A DNA stretch of 9,682 bases. It comes from VFMC01 sp031400715 (GTDB lineage Bacteria; Actinomycetota; Acidimicrobiia; Acidimicrobiales; Ilumatobacteraceae). Numbering within the stretch: position 1 is the first letter of the stretch; each line of letters begins with the position of its first letter. Shown here in pieces: positions 1 through 6,699 of the stretch. The notes under the pieces were generated by a model. The model was not told the origin of the DNA. It searched no databases and saw only the letters and a program-made list of their open reading frames with translations. The stretch spans positions 1-9,682 of the forward strand of contig JANNQK010000050.1 in assembly GCA_031400715.1 (NCBI GenBank). The letters run 5' to 3'. Both the position numbers and the translations under genes were made by a program.

Positions 1-2129
1 CCGTGTCGCAGGTAGTCGCGGAGACAGGTCGAGGCTGCCACGAGCGATCCCGCCGCGTCACCGACCCTCGCCAGATCAGCGGCGAGCGCGATCTGCGACA
101 CCGATCGCACGAGCGGGTTCCCCGCCAGCGTGGACAGCTGAATCGCCTCTCTGAACGCAGTGGCCGCACCCGGGTCGCCGAGCGCACCGAGCACTTCGCC
201 GCGGGTGTACCAGATCCACGCCTGATCGGATGGCGCTGCCGAGTGCATCCCTTCGCGGTCGAGGCGGTCGAGTGCCGCGAAAGGATCACCGCCGAAGACC
301 TCGGCAAGCGAAGCGTTCACGACCGAGAGCGAGACGAAGTGCGGGTCTGCGAGCGTGCTGCCCAACTCGTACAGCTCGGCGGTCAGTCGCGAGCAGTCCT
401 CCAGACGACCGTCGTACAGCGCCACGTCGGAGAGCACCTCCATGGCAGCCGCTCGCGAGGGCACATCTGACGCAACGTTCAGCACGCTGCTCGCTGCCTC
501 CCACGCCCGCTGGAGTTCGCCTCGGTTCGCTGCCAACGCGGCAACCGCGAGTTTCGCTCCCGCGAGCTCGGGTGCTCGCTCCGGGTATCGATCGAGCAAC
601 GCCTGGCTCCATGTGGCCGGCTCCGTCCAGAACGTCCAATACGCGGCGAGGTGCAGCGCTCCACTGATCTGCGACGCGAGCAACGGGTCGTGCTCACTGG
701 CCCATCGGTACGCAACACGTGTCTCGGGCACGATGCTCTCGAGGCGTCGGCGCGCGTCGACCTCGTCGGCGCCACGAATCCCCCGGTCGATCTCCGCCAC
801 CACTGATGCAACGAACTGCGCGTGACGGCGACGCGCTCCCTGCTCCATCTCCGGTCCGTCATCGTGCAGCCACGTGGAAGCGACTGCCTTCACCGTGTCG
901 AGCAGTCGATAGCGAGCGACGACGCCACCGAGGTCTGCGGTCAGCAACGATCGCTCGGCGAGCGCCGAGAGCGCCGCATGACACGAGGACGGCTCAGCGA
1001 CGACCTGCCGGGCGTCGGCCGCCGTGAACGACGCTGCGAACACCGAGCACTCGGTGAACACGCGCCGTTGGCTCGGATCGAGCAGCTGTGCCGACCACTC
1101 GACCAACGATCCCAACGTGCGGTGGCGGTGGGTCGGTGTGCGGTGCGACACCTGGAGGAGCCGGCCACCCTCCCGAACGGCCGCGTCGAGTTCCTCGAAC
1201 GTCATCGACCCGAGTCGAGCAGCGGCCATCTCGATCGTCAGTGGCAGTCGATCGAGGTGGTCGACCAGTTCGTGAACCGTCGATTCGTCGATCGGGCCGA
1301 CATGCCACTCGCTCCGAGTCGCAGTCGCTCGCTCGATGAACAAGTCGACGGCTCCTTGGGGGCGCAACGGTCCGACGTTCTGGATGTCTTCGACGCCGAG
1401 ACCGAGCCGCACGCGGCTCGTCGCCAACACAGCCACTCGGCCGTCGACAGATCTGAGGAGTCTGCCCACGACGACGGCGACCTCGTCGACGACGTGCTCG
1501 CAGTTGTCGAGGACGATCAGGGCCTCGCGACGTGCAATGGCTCGTGCTGCTTCGTCAGATCTCAACGGATCCAGCACGGTGTCGAGCGTCATTGCGATTG
1601 CGGGAAGCACCCCGGACGCATCCGTCAAGGGAGCCAACTCGACGACGTGAACGCCATCGAGGTACGACGAAGCGAGCGCCTCCGCAGCGGCGAGGGCGAG
1701 GGTCGACTTCCCCACGCCCCCCGGACCCAACAGCGTCACCACACGAGCGCGGCCGAGACGCAGGACGACTTCGTCGAGTTCCTTCGCCCGGCCGATCAGA
1801 CCACCGCCCGGCATCGCCGCCTCCTGGAGCGAAGCGACGAAGCGGTATCCGCGGCCGTGCACGTTCTGGATGACGCTCTGGCGTCGACCGTCATCGCCCA
1901 CGGCACGCCGAACCTCCTTCACCCGTGTGGTGATCGCGGCTTCCGACACGTAGCGGTGGCCCCACACCTCGTCGAGCAACTCGTGCTTCGGCACCACGCG
2001 GTCCCGATGCTCCACGAGGTGCACCAACAGATCGAATGCCTGCGGCTCGAGATGTATCGGCGTTCCTTCGCCACGCAACTCACGCGCGTCGACATCCACG
2101 TCGAACGTGTGGAACCGGTAGAGCACCAC
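1..2129 (-). CDS. winged-helix / NB-ARC-type ATPase transcriptional regulator (C-terminus beyond window)
   Basis: An open minus-strand frame runs without a stop from GTG at 2129 to the left edge, about 709 codons. Residues 5-99 form an OmpR/PhoB-type winged helix: LEPQAFDLLVHL, the LLDEVWGHRYVSEAAITTRV recognition region and the closing HGRGYRFVA wing. An NB-ARC/STAND-type ATPase follows, with P-loop GPGGVGKST at 135-143, Walker B ALIVLDNCEHV near 203-213, sensor LATSR near 235-239 and LPLTIEMAAARL near 295-306. The rest is alanine-rich and helical, like the TPR-type arms of this family. The start (2129 or the next GTG, 2126) is fixed by an in-frame TGA at 2147-2145, the stop of the upstream hydrolase, and a GAGGGG ribosome site 8 bases before it. 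Known family members switch with nucleotide and ligand binding. Being last in the operon suggests it controls the amine or glutamate genes before it; that is inference. Confidence 0.88.
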   Translation of the reverse strand, partial: MVLYRFHTFDVDVDARELRGEGTPIHLEPQAFDLLVHLVEHRDRVVPKHELLDEVWGHRYVSEAAITTRVKEVRRAVGDDGRRQSVIQNVHGRGYRFVASLQEAAMPGGGLIGRAKELDEVVLRLGRARVVTLLGPGGVGKSTLALAAAEALASSYLDGVHVVELAPLTDASGVLPAIAMTLDTVLDPLRSDEAARAIARREALIVLDNCEHVVDEVAVVVGRLLRSVDGRVAVLATSRVRLGLGVEDIQNVGPLRPQGAVDLFIERATATRSEWHVGPIDESTVHELVDHLDRLPLTIEMAAARLGSMTFEELDAAVREGGRLLQVSHRTPTHRHRTLGSLVEWSAQLLDPSQRRVFTECSVFAASFTAADARQVVAEPSSCHAALSALAERSLLTADLGGVVARYRLLDTVKAVASTWLHDDGPEMEQGARRRHAQFVASVVAEIDRGIRGADEVDARRRLESIVPETRVAYRWASEHDPLLASQISGALHLAAYWTFWTEPATWSQALLDRYPERAPELAGAKLAVAALAANRGELQRAWEAASSVLNVASDVPSRAAAMEVLSDVALYDGRLEDCSRLTAELYELGSTLADPHFVSLSVVNASLAEVFGGDPFAALDRLDREGMHSAAPSDQAWIWYTRGEVLGALGDPGAATAFREAIQLSTLAGNPLVRSVSQIALAADLARVGDAAGSLVAASTCLRDYLRH

Positions 2130-2144
2130 GATCGCGTCCCCTCG

Positions 2145-2843
2145 TCAGCCTCGACTGATGAGCGACTGGAACAAGGCCAGCTGCTCCCTGCGGTGGCGAA
2201 GGAGCTCGGGGTGCCACTGCACGCCGAGCACGGCCGGCGCTCCGTCGATCTCGATCGCTTCAGGGTGACCGTCGCCGTTGTTGGCCACGATCCTGACCCG
2301 GTCGCCGGGACGGTCGATGACTTGATGATGGAGGCTGTTGACGGCGAGCGACGAGGAGCCGAGGAGGGACGCAAGCCGTGATCCTGGCGCCACCTGCACG
2401 TCGTGCACGTCGCGGTCGTAGAGGTCGACGCGCATGTGCTCGTCGACATGCTGGACCAACGTGCCACCCATCGCCACGTTGAGCACTTGCACGCCCCGGC
2501 AGATGCACAAGGTTGGCATGTTGCGTCGTACAGCCGCCTTCGCGAACGCCAGATCGACGGCATCTCGCTCCGGGTCGGTGACGCCGCACTGAGCACTTCG
2601 TGCCTGGCCGTAGTGGGTGGGGTCGACGTCGGCGCCGCCGGTCACGACGAGGGCATCGACACGGTCGAGCAGGTCGTCCGCGTCGTCAGGATCGACCAAC
2701 GGGAGCAGGATCGGCAGGCCCCCGGCGCGGTGGACGGCGCGCAGGTAGGCCCGCCCTGCCACCGAGTGAGCCACGCGGATGCCGTCATCGTCGTTGATCA
2801 TGGTGCCGTGAGCCGTGATGCCGACGAGCGGTCGGGTCGTCAT
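2145..2843 (-). CDS. class I glutamine amidotransferase, gamma-glutamyl-GABA hydrolase family (PuuD-like, peptidase C26)
   Basis: A 232-residue protein of the peptidase C26 family, whose members release glutamate from gamma-glutamyl amides such as gamma-glutamyl-GABA. The start MTTRPLVGIT matches the family's opening strand. ALVVTGGADVDPTHYG (64-79) is the oxyanion-side loop, and LCICRGVQVLNV (112-123) carries the nucleophile elbow with Cys115. LHHQ (171-174) and GVQWHPE (207-213) supply the catalytic His211 and Glu213. All triad residues are present and the length is close to that of E. coli PuuD (about 254). The gene starts one base after the stop of the glutamine-synthetase-like gene, with GAGGTGG in that gene's last codons as ribosome site, so the two are translationally linked. 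A purely biosynthetic glutaminase role is less likely because the HHQ and DPTHYG features are those of C26 hydrolases. The true substrate is unknown. Confidence 0.9.
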   Translation of the reverse strand: MTTRPLVGITAHGTMINDDDGIRVAHSVAGRAYLRAVHRAGGLPILLPLVDPDDADDLLDRVDALVVTGGADVDPTHYGQARSAQCGVTDPERDAVDLAFAKAAVRRNMPTLCICRGVQVLNVAMGGTLVQHVDEHMRVDLYDRDVHDVQVAPGSRLASLLGSSSLAVNSLHHQVIDRPGDRVRIVANNGDGHPEAIEIDGAPAVLGVQWHPELLRHRREQLALFQSLISRG

Positions 2844-2844
2844 G

Positions 2845-4224
2845 TCACACCACCTCGAAGTATCGGGTGAGTTCCCAGCCGGTCGTCGCTACGGCGGATG
2901 CATCGCCGCCGGTCGTGTGGTACATCAGCCACTCCCATCGTCGAGTCTTGACCCACTGGTCGACGAACGGCTCCCCCAGGGCCGCTCGGAGGCGGCCGTC
3001 GGCCTCGAGCGCCTCGGCTGCCATGGTGATCGTGGTGGGCAGGTGGGGCCACCCCGTCGGCGGAAGCCCCCAACTGGCGACACCGATCGGCGGCGGCAGA
3101 TCGATGTCGTGATCGAGCCCTGCCAACCCGCCTGCGAGCACGGCAGCCAGCACCAGATAGGGATTTGCGTCGCCGCCCGCGACACGGCATTCGATCCGTG
3201 CCGACGACGCGCTGCGCGACAGCACCCGCACGGCAGCCGACTTGTCGTCGTGACCCCACGACGCCACGGTCGGTGCCGCCGAGAAACCGACCATCCGGCG
3301 GAACGAGTTGATGTTGGGGCAGTGCAGCGAGGTCGCGGCAGGAAGGGAGGCGACGAGGCCACCGAGCCAACGTCGTGCCTCGTCGCCGAGGATTCCATCG
3401 ACTGCGTGGAACACGGCCGAACTGTCGCGGGTGAGGGAGTGGTGGACGTGCAGTCCATTGCCGTACTCAGCGCTCGGCTTGGCCATGAACGTCACGACGC
3501 ACCCCTGATCGGCTGCCACGTCCCTCATGGTCTGCTTGATCCGCACGACATGGTCGGCAGCGGCCACCGGGTCGGCCGGGTCGAGGTTGAGCTCGATCTG
3601 TCCTGGCGCGGCCTCGTCGTGGAAGCCTTCGATCGGAACGCCGATGGCTTCGAGCCGGCGAAGCACCTCGTCGAGGTAGCGGTATTGATACCGCGTGTTC
3701 TGATGCAGGTAGCCGAGCGCTGTCGGCAACGACATCGGGGTGAGCCCGCGCCAACCGAGGCGGCGTGCGGCGGTCGGTGAATCGACGAAGACCATCGCCT
3801 CGACCTCGAACGCGGCGCGGGCGCGGAGGCCACGCCCGGCGAGCTCGTCGACGAGGCGGCGCAGCAAGCTCCGCGAACAGAGCGGGAGTGGGTCGCCACT
3901 GAGCTCGACGTTGTCGCACAACACCGTTGCGGTGTTCGGCCGGTCGGGAAGCACCGCGAAGGTGTCGAGATCCGGGCGCATGACGATGTCGCCCAGCGCG
4001 TCGGGTCGCCAGTCGTTCCACCACGCGAGGTACGGCGTGCCGCCGAGGTCCATCCCATGGGCGATCTCGCTGATCGCATTGCCGCCGGGCAACGAACCGA
4101 GGAACTTGGTCGCACTGAGGTGCTTGCCGATGACGAGCCCATCGAGTGTGATCGCATCGGTGCGCACCCAGCGAATGCCGTCGCGGTGGATCCGCTCGCC
4201 GATCTCATCCGTGAGGGAGCTCAT
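2845..4224 (-). CDS. glutamine synthetase family protein (GlnA/PuuA-like gamma-glutamyl-amine ligase)
   Basis: A 459-residue ligase of the glutamine synthetase family, which joins glutamate to ammonia or an amine using ATP. Visible motifs in order are FEVEAMVF (139-146; metal ligands Glu140 and Glu142), FHDEAAPGQIELNL (201-214; Glu204 and Glu211), GNGLHVHHSL (255-264; metal His259 or His261), NSFRRMVGF (306-314), WGHDDKSAAVRV (323-334) and RIECRVAGGDANPY (343-356). The start is the ATG whose last two bases form the TGA of the upstream gene (ATGA overlap). A longer reading back to 4452 would lie wholly inside that gene and gives arginine-rich, unrelated residues. The pairing with a PuuD-type hydrolase favours an amine-gamma-glutamylating enzyme (PuuA, GlnA3/GlnA4-like) over nitrogen-assimilating GlnA. 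The usual NRS stretch after the tryptophan-glycine pair reads DDKS here, an Arg-to-Lys change that may affect nucleotide or substrate contacts. Confidence 0.9.
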   Translation of the reverse strand: MSSLTDEIGERIHRDGIRWVRTDAITLDGLVIGKHLSATKFLGSLPGGNAISEIAHGMDLGGTPYLAWWNDWRPDALGDIVMRPDLDTFAVLPDRPNTATVLCDNVELSGDPLPLCSRSLLRRLVDELAGRGLRARAAFEVEAMVFVDSPTAARRLGWRGLTPMSLPTALGYLHQNTRYQYRYLDEVLRRLEAIGVPIEGFHDEAAPGQIELNLDPADPVAAADHVVRIKQTMRDVAADQGCVVTFMAKPSAEYGNGLHVHHSLTRDSSAVFHAVDGILGDEARRWLGGLVASLPAATSLHCPNINSFRRMVGFSAAPTVASWGHDDKSAAVRVLSRSASSARIECRVAGGDANPYLVLAAVLAGGLAGLDHDIDLPPPIGVASWGLPPTGWPHLPTTITMAAEALEADGRLRAALGEPFVDQWVKTRRWEWLMYHTTGGDASAVATTGWELTRYFEVV

Positions 4225-4850
4225 CTGCCCATCATCCAGTCGAGGCTGCATCCCGTGAGTTCGGCGGTGTGGCGCAGCATGCCAACCGCGTAGAGCTTGC
4301 CCGCGAGCAGGTCTTCGCCCAGGACGGAGCCACCGGAGAAGACCGATCGCAGCCGGTGCGCGGTGCCATGGATCTCGTACTCGGCTGGGCGGACCCCGAA
4401 CTCGGCGACGCGTCCGTCGTCGAGGCACGTCACCTTCAACCCGGACGGGCAACCGGGTCGGGGCGATGCGTACGCCCAGAAGCGCTCCGCCTCCTGCTGC
4501 CAGTCACCGAGCGGCGGATCGAGGAGCTTCGACACCGCGAGTGCGAGTCGCACGTGACTCAGCGCTCCGGATACCGCCGGCTTCGGTGGCTTCTCCTCGG
4601 ACATCGTCGCGAGATCGGCGACGATCGTCATGTCCGCATCGGGCGCCGCACCGCGTGCGACCATCACCCGGCCGCGCCGGAACTCGATCGTCACGACCTG
4701 GGGGTCGGATGCCGACCGGAACACGACCCGCCCCGTGGTGTGCGCCAGTAGCCGTGCTCGCTTCGGGTCGGTCTCGTTTCGCCGGAGCACGTTGGCAATG
4801 ATCAGCACCAGCGGCACCGGATCCTGCTCGACGTCGACGATCGACTCCAT
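4221..4850 (-). CDS. SCP2-like (sterol-carrier-protein fold) protein, hypothetical
   Basis: A 209-residue soluble protein with no signal peptide or membrane segment, first gene of the minus-strand operon. ATG at 4850 is chosen because GAGGGAG lies 4 bases upstream. The frame stays open as far as 5078, but that extension would read through the tRNA remnant and terminator. The pattern VVTIEFRRGRVMVARG followed by ADMTIVADLATM (about 51-83) resembles the strands and 'low-specificity D-x-x' segment of SCP2-type lipid-binding domains. A similar rhythm recurs near 157-200 (GTAHRLRSVFSGGSVLGEDL, then AGKLYAVG), so it may hold two such halves. The family assignment is from pattern only and is moderate. 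Its stop overlaps the ligase start, so the two are co-translated. A role as a carrier or binding partner for a hydrophobic amine substrate is conceivable but not shown. Confidence 0.6.
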   Translation of the reverse strand: MESIVDVEQDPVPLVLIIANVLRRNETDPKRARLLAHTTGRVVFRSASDPQVVTIEFRRGRVMVARGAAPDADMTIVADLATMSEEKPPKPAVSGALSHVRLALAVSKLLDPPLGDWQQEAERFWAYASPRPGCPSGLKVTCLDDGRVAEFGVRPAEYEIHGTAHRLRSVFSGGSVLGEDLLAGKLYAVGMLRHTAELTGCSLDWMMGR

Positions 4851-4996
4851 GAGGCTCCCTCTGTGATCGGCAGCCGTGCGACGCACACGATCGTGAGAGA
4901 CCGTAGCCGTCGCCGTGACGGACTCGATACCTGACGAGGATGACTCCCAACCGGCATCCAGCGCACCGCGCGACGACCCCGAAAACGACAACGGCC

Positions 4997-5016
4997 CGAA
5001 CCCCGATGAGGGTTCG
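4997..5016 (-). terminator. hairpin downstream of the tRNA-Ala 3' end, likely terminator
   Basis: A perfect 7-base-pair inverted repeat (CGAACCC at 4997-5003, GGGTTCG at 5010-5016) with a 6-base loop lies about 33 bases past the tRNA 3' end. Reading leftward it is followed by a T-richer stretch (CGTTGTCGTTTTC). It fits a tRNA transcript terminator that stayed on the chromosomal side of the integration site. The T-run is imperfect. Confidence 0.5.
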
Positions 5017-5048
5017 AGCTGTCCAGGATGTCTCGCGACATCACATCG

Positions 5049-5092
5049 TGGAGACGAGGGGAATCGAACCCCTGACATCTACCTTGCAAAGG
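5049..5092 (-). tRNA. partial tRNA-Ala(TGC), 3' fragment; integrase attachment site
   Basis: On the minus strand the anticodon loop TTTGCAA (anticodon TGC, alanine), the 3' side of the anticodon stem GGTAG, variable loop ATGTC, T stem AGGGG/CCCCT around loop TTCGATT, acceptor 3' strand CGTCTCC and discriminator A are all present in order. The 5' half is absent: no GGAGACG acceptor strand and no D arm lie upstream, and anticodon-stem pairing fails after the first two or three pairs, near 5092-5093. It therefore cannot be a working tRNA. Such a 3' fragment beside an integrase gene is the duplicated core (attL or attR) left when an element integrates into a tRNA gene. Because its 3' side faces the operon at left, the element should lie to the right. 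Confidence 0.8.
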
Positions 5093-5198
5093 CGAATCAA
5101 GCGATTTTCCATGCAGGTGGAATTCGTCAAAATGACCTCTGAGCTGGCACTTTCTGTCCAGCCTGTACCAACCAGTCCCACCCCGTGTTGATGTGTCT

Positions 5199-5219
5199 GT
5201 GTACCTGGCGTGTACCTGG
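5199..5219 (+). repeat. two direct copies of GTGTACCTGG upstream of the integrase
   Basis: GTGTACCTGG occurs at 5199-5208 and again at 5210-5219, one helical turn (11 bases) apart. A third, partial CGTAC overlaps the -10 box at 5222-5226. The tandem spacing between the attachment core and the integrase start suits an operator or an arm-type binding site for integrase or an excisionase. This is inference from position. Confidence 0.4.
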
Positions 5220-5223
5220 AGCG

Positions 5224-5229
5224 TACGAT
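5224..5229 (+). promoter_or_regulatory. candidate -10 box of the integrase, leaderless arrangement
   Basis: TACGAT lies exactly 6 bases before the integrase ATG at 5236, so transcription would begin at or next to the start codon. No ribosome site is visible, which agrees with leaderless initiation common in this phylum. No good -35 box is seen; the region where it should be is occupied by the GTGTACCTGG repeats. Confidence 0.45.
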
Positions 5230-5235
5230 TGCCGC

Positions 5236-6357
5236 ATGGCGTCGGTCCTCGAGAAGCGGTTGAAGGACGGCTCGCGCGCCTACCTCGTGAGGTACCGAAC
5301 GGCCGACGGCGCGGAACGGTCGAAGCAGTTCAAGCGCAAGCGCGACGCCGATGCCTACGTGAGCCTCGTCGAGGTCGACCGGATGACCGGGACACTCATC
5401 GACCCGCGGCTCGGGCGGATCACGGTCGGCGAGTGGTGGGATCAGTGGTGGCCGACGGTGACGAACCTGCGCGCCAGCACCCGGGCCCGCGACGCGCAAC
5501 ACTTCAAGAACCACATCCGGCCGGTGTTCGGCACCACCCCGATCGGCAAGCTCGATCGGACGACGGTCCGGAAGTGGTTGGCACGGCTTGGTTCGCCCAC
5601 CGGGGGCAACCTCGCGCCAGCGACGATCCACAAGGTCGTGCAGGTGTTGAACAAGACGATGAACGCCGCGCTCGAGGACCGCCTGATCGCGACCAACCCA
5701 GTGGCCAAGCTCCCGCTCCCGAAGATCGAGCACCAGGAGATGCGGTTCATCACCTCCGACGAGATCTGGCTGCTCGCCGATGCGATCGACGCCCGCTACC
5801 GAGCGTTCGTGCTCGTCGCCGGATTCGGTGGACTCCGCCTCGGCGAACTCCTGGGCCTGCGCTGGGACTGCGTCGACTTCGACCGCCAACGAATCCAGGT
5901 ATCCGAAACACTCGTCGACATCGAAGCACGCATCGACTTCGGGCCACCCAAGACCAAAGCCAGCTTCCGTTCGATCCCCGTGCCGTCGTTCGTCTGCAAT
6001 GCACTCGCCGAGACCGGACCGCTCCACACAGAAGGACGAGACCTCGTCTTCAAATCCCCCGAAGGCCAACCCATCCGACCCTCGCTGTTCCGCCGCCGCT
6101 TCTGGACACCAGCCGTGCGACGCGCCGGACTCACCCCGCTCCGCATCCACGACCTCCGCCACACCGCCGTCTCGCTCTGGATCGCCGAAGGCGCCCACCC
6201 CAAGCAAGTCGCTGCCCTCGCGGGCCACACGTCGGTATCAGTGGTCCTCGACCGCTATGGTCACCTCTACCCATCTCAACACGACGACCTCCTCGAACGG
6301 ATGGAACGACGCCGAAAACCCGCCAGCGACAATGCCGTGCCGCTGGTAGGGAACTGA
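5236..6357 (+). CDS. tyrosine recombinase / integrase (phage-type)
   Basis: A 373-residue site-specific recombinase that integrates and excises an element at the adjacent tRNA site. Residues 1-60 resemble the N-terminal arm-binding domain (GSRAYLVRYRTADG). Residues 63-160 are a SAM-like core-binding domain (TVGEWWDQWW, then TTVRKWLARL). From about 170 the catalytic domain follows, with Arg201 in GGLRLGELLGL, Lys239 in PPKTKAS, His305 and Arg308 in HDLRHT, His331 in AGHTS, and the nucleophile Tyr341 in DRYGHLYP. All six catalytic positions are present, so the protein looks active. ATG 5236 is preferred over an upstream GTG at 5185 because it begins the conserved domain and lies 6 bases after a -10 box. 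The stop faces a broken vapC gene 22 bases away. Part of its catalytic domain is duplicated at 6700-6799. Confidence 0.93.
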   Translation: MASVLEKRLKDGSRAYLVRYRTADGAERSKQFKRKRDADAYVSLVEVDRMTGTLIDPRLGRITVGEWWDQWWPTVTNLRASTRARDAQHFKNHIRPVFGTTPIGKLDRTTVRKWLARLGSPTGGNLAPATIHKVVQVLNKTMNAALEDRLIATNPVAKLPLPKIEHQEMRFITSDEIWLLADAIDARYRAFVLVAGFGGLRLGELLGLRWDCVDFDRQRIQVSETLVDIEARIDFGPPKTKASFRSIPVPSFVCNALAETGPLHTEGRDLVFKSPEGQPIRPSLFRRRFWTPAVRRAGLTPLRIHDLRHTAVSLWIAEGAHPKQVAALAGHTSVSVVLDRYGHLYPSQHDDLLERMERRRKPASDNAVPLVGN

Positions 6358-6379
6358 TGCTGTCAGCGTCAGCCCGAGT

Positions 6380-6515
6380 TCAGGTGGTGGTGGTGGGCAG
6401 GAGTTCGTAGCCGTCGCAGTGCGCAGGTCGCACGATGCGGAAGTCGCGTGGATTGATGCCATCGGTCGGCCCGTTTCGCCACAGCGACCAGGATCCCGGT
6501 GTCAACGACGATCAC
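6380..6515 (-). pseudogene. vapC toxin (PIN domain) remnant with internal deletion
   Basis: GTG at 6515 opens VIVVDTGILVAVAKRAD, the first strand of a PIN-domain ribonuclease with its first catalytic Asp. From about 6463 a different frame gives DGINPRDFRIVRPAHCDGYE followed by LLPTTTT and a TGA at 6382-6380, which is the typical last strand and tail of VapC. The roughly 80 residues that should lie between are missing, including the central acidic residues, and the two pieces are out of frame (136 bases in total). It cannot make an active nuclease. The start overlaps the stop of the preceding antitoxin remnant (GTGA), the usual vapBC arrangement. The identification rests on short end motifs, so it is moderate. 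Confidence 0.6.
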
Positions 6516-6697
6516 GAAGCGTTGCGAAGATGCTCAGCAAGGATCTCGGCGTGTGACTCGGCGAGATCCGGGCGACCCTCACCGATGCCAACAAAGGACA
6601 ACTCCGGCATCGTTTCACCGGATGCCCAATTGGTGAGTGCTTCGACCATCGCGGTCTCGACGCTGACCCCGCGCGACATCGCTGCCGCTTCCAGGCG
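6512..6697 (-). pseudogene. vapB antitoxin remnant, N-terminus missing
   Basis: The minus-strand frame gives RLEAAAMSRGVSVETAMVEA and, later, LSFVGIGEGRPDLAESHAEI ending EHLRNAS at TGA 6514-6512. Helix-forming RLEAAA..RGVS is the middle of a ribbon-helix-helix antitoxin, and GIGEGRPDLAE..AEILAE is the toxin-binding tail common in VapB proteins. The first strand that binds DNA, about 15 residues, and the start codon are absent. Homology stops at 6697, only about 2 bases from where the integrase fragment begins, so recombination there removed the start. The stop overlaps the toxin GTG. With the toxin also broken, the whole module is dead. Confidence 0.55.
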
Positions 6698-6699
6698 AC

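Noticed and set aside
822..2381. 519-residue plus-strand reading frame
   Set aside because: It is antisense to the winged-helix/ATPase regulator and to part of the hydrolase. It shows no domain, is rich in Arg, His, Asp and Glu, and the opposite strand has unmistakable motifs.
2815..3780. 321-residue plus-strand reading frame
   Set aside because: It is the shadow of the ligase gene; its composition is skewed and no family is recognisable.
4851..5078. N-terminal extension of the SCP2-like gene
   Set aside because: It would translate the tRNA remnant (its GVRFPSSP is a typical tRNA T-arm translation) and the hairpin; a ribosome site supports ATG 4850.
5041..6228. 395-residue minus-strand frame opposite the integrase
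   Set aside because: It covers the tRNA fragment and mirrors integrase codons; no motif is present and the integrase has all catalytic residues.
6383..6394. GGT trinucleotide run
   Set aside because: It is four codons of the toxin remnant's threonine tail and too short to be a meaningful repeat.
5193..6410. 405-residue plus-strand frame overlapping the integrase
   Set aside because: It is the +1-type shadow frame of a GC-rich gene, Arg- and Pro-rich throughout.
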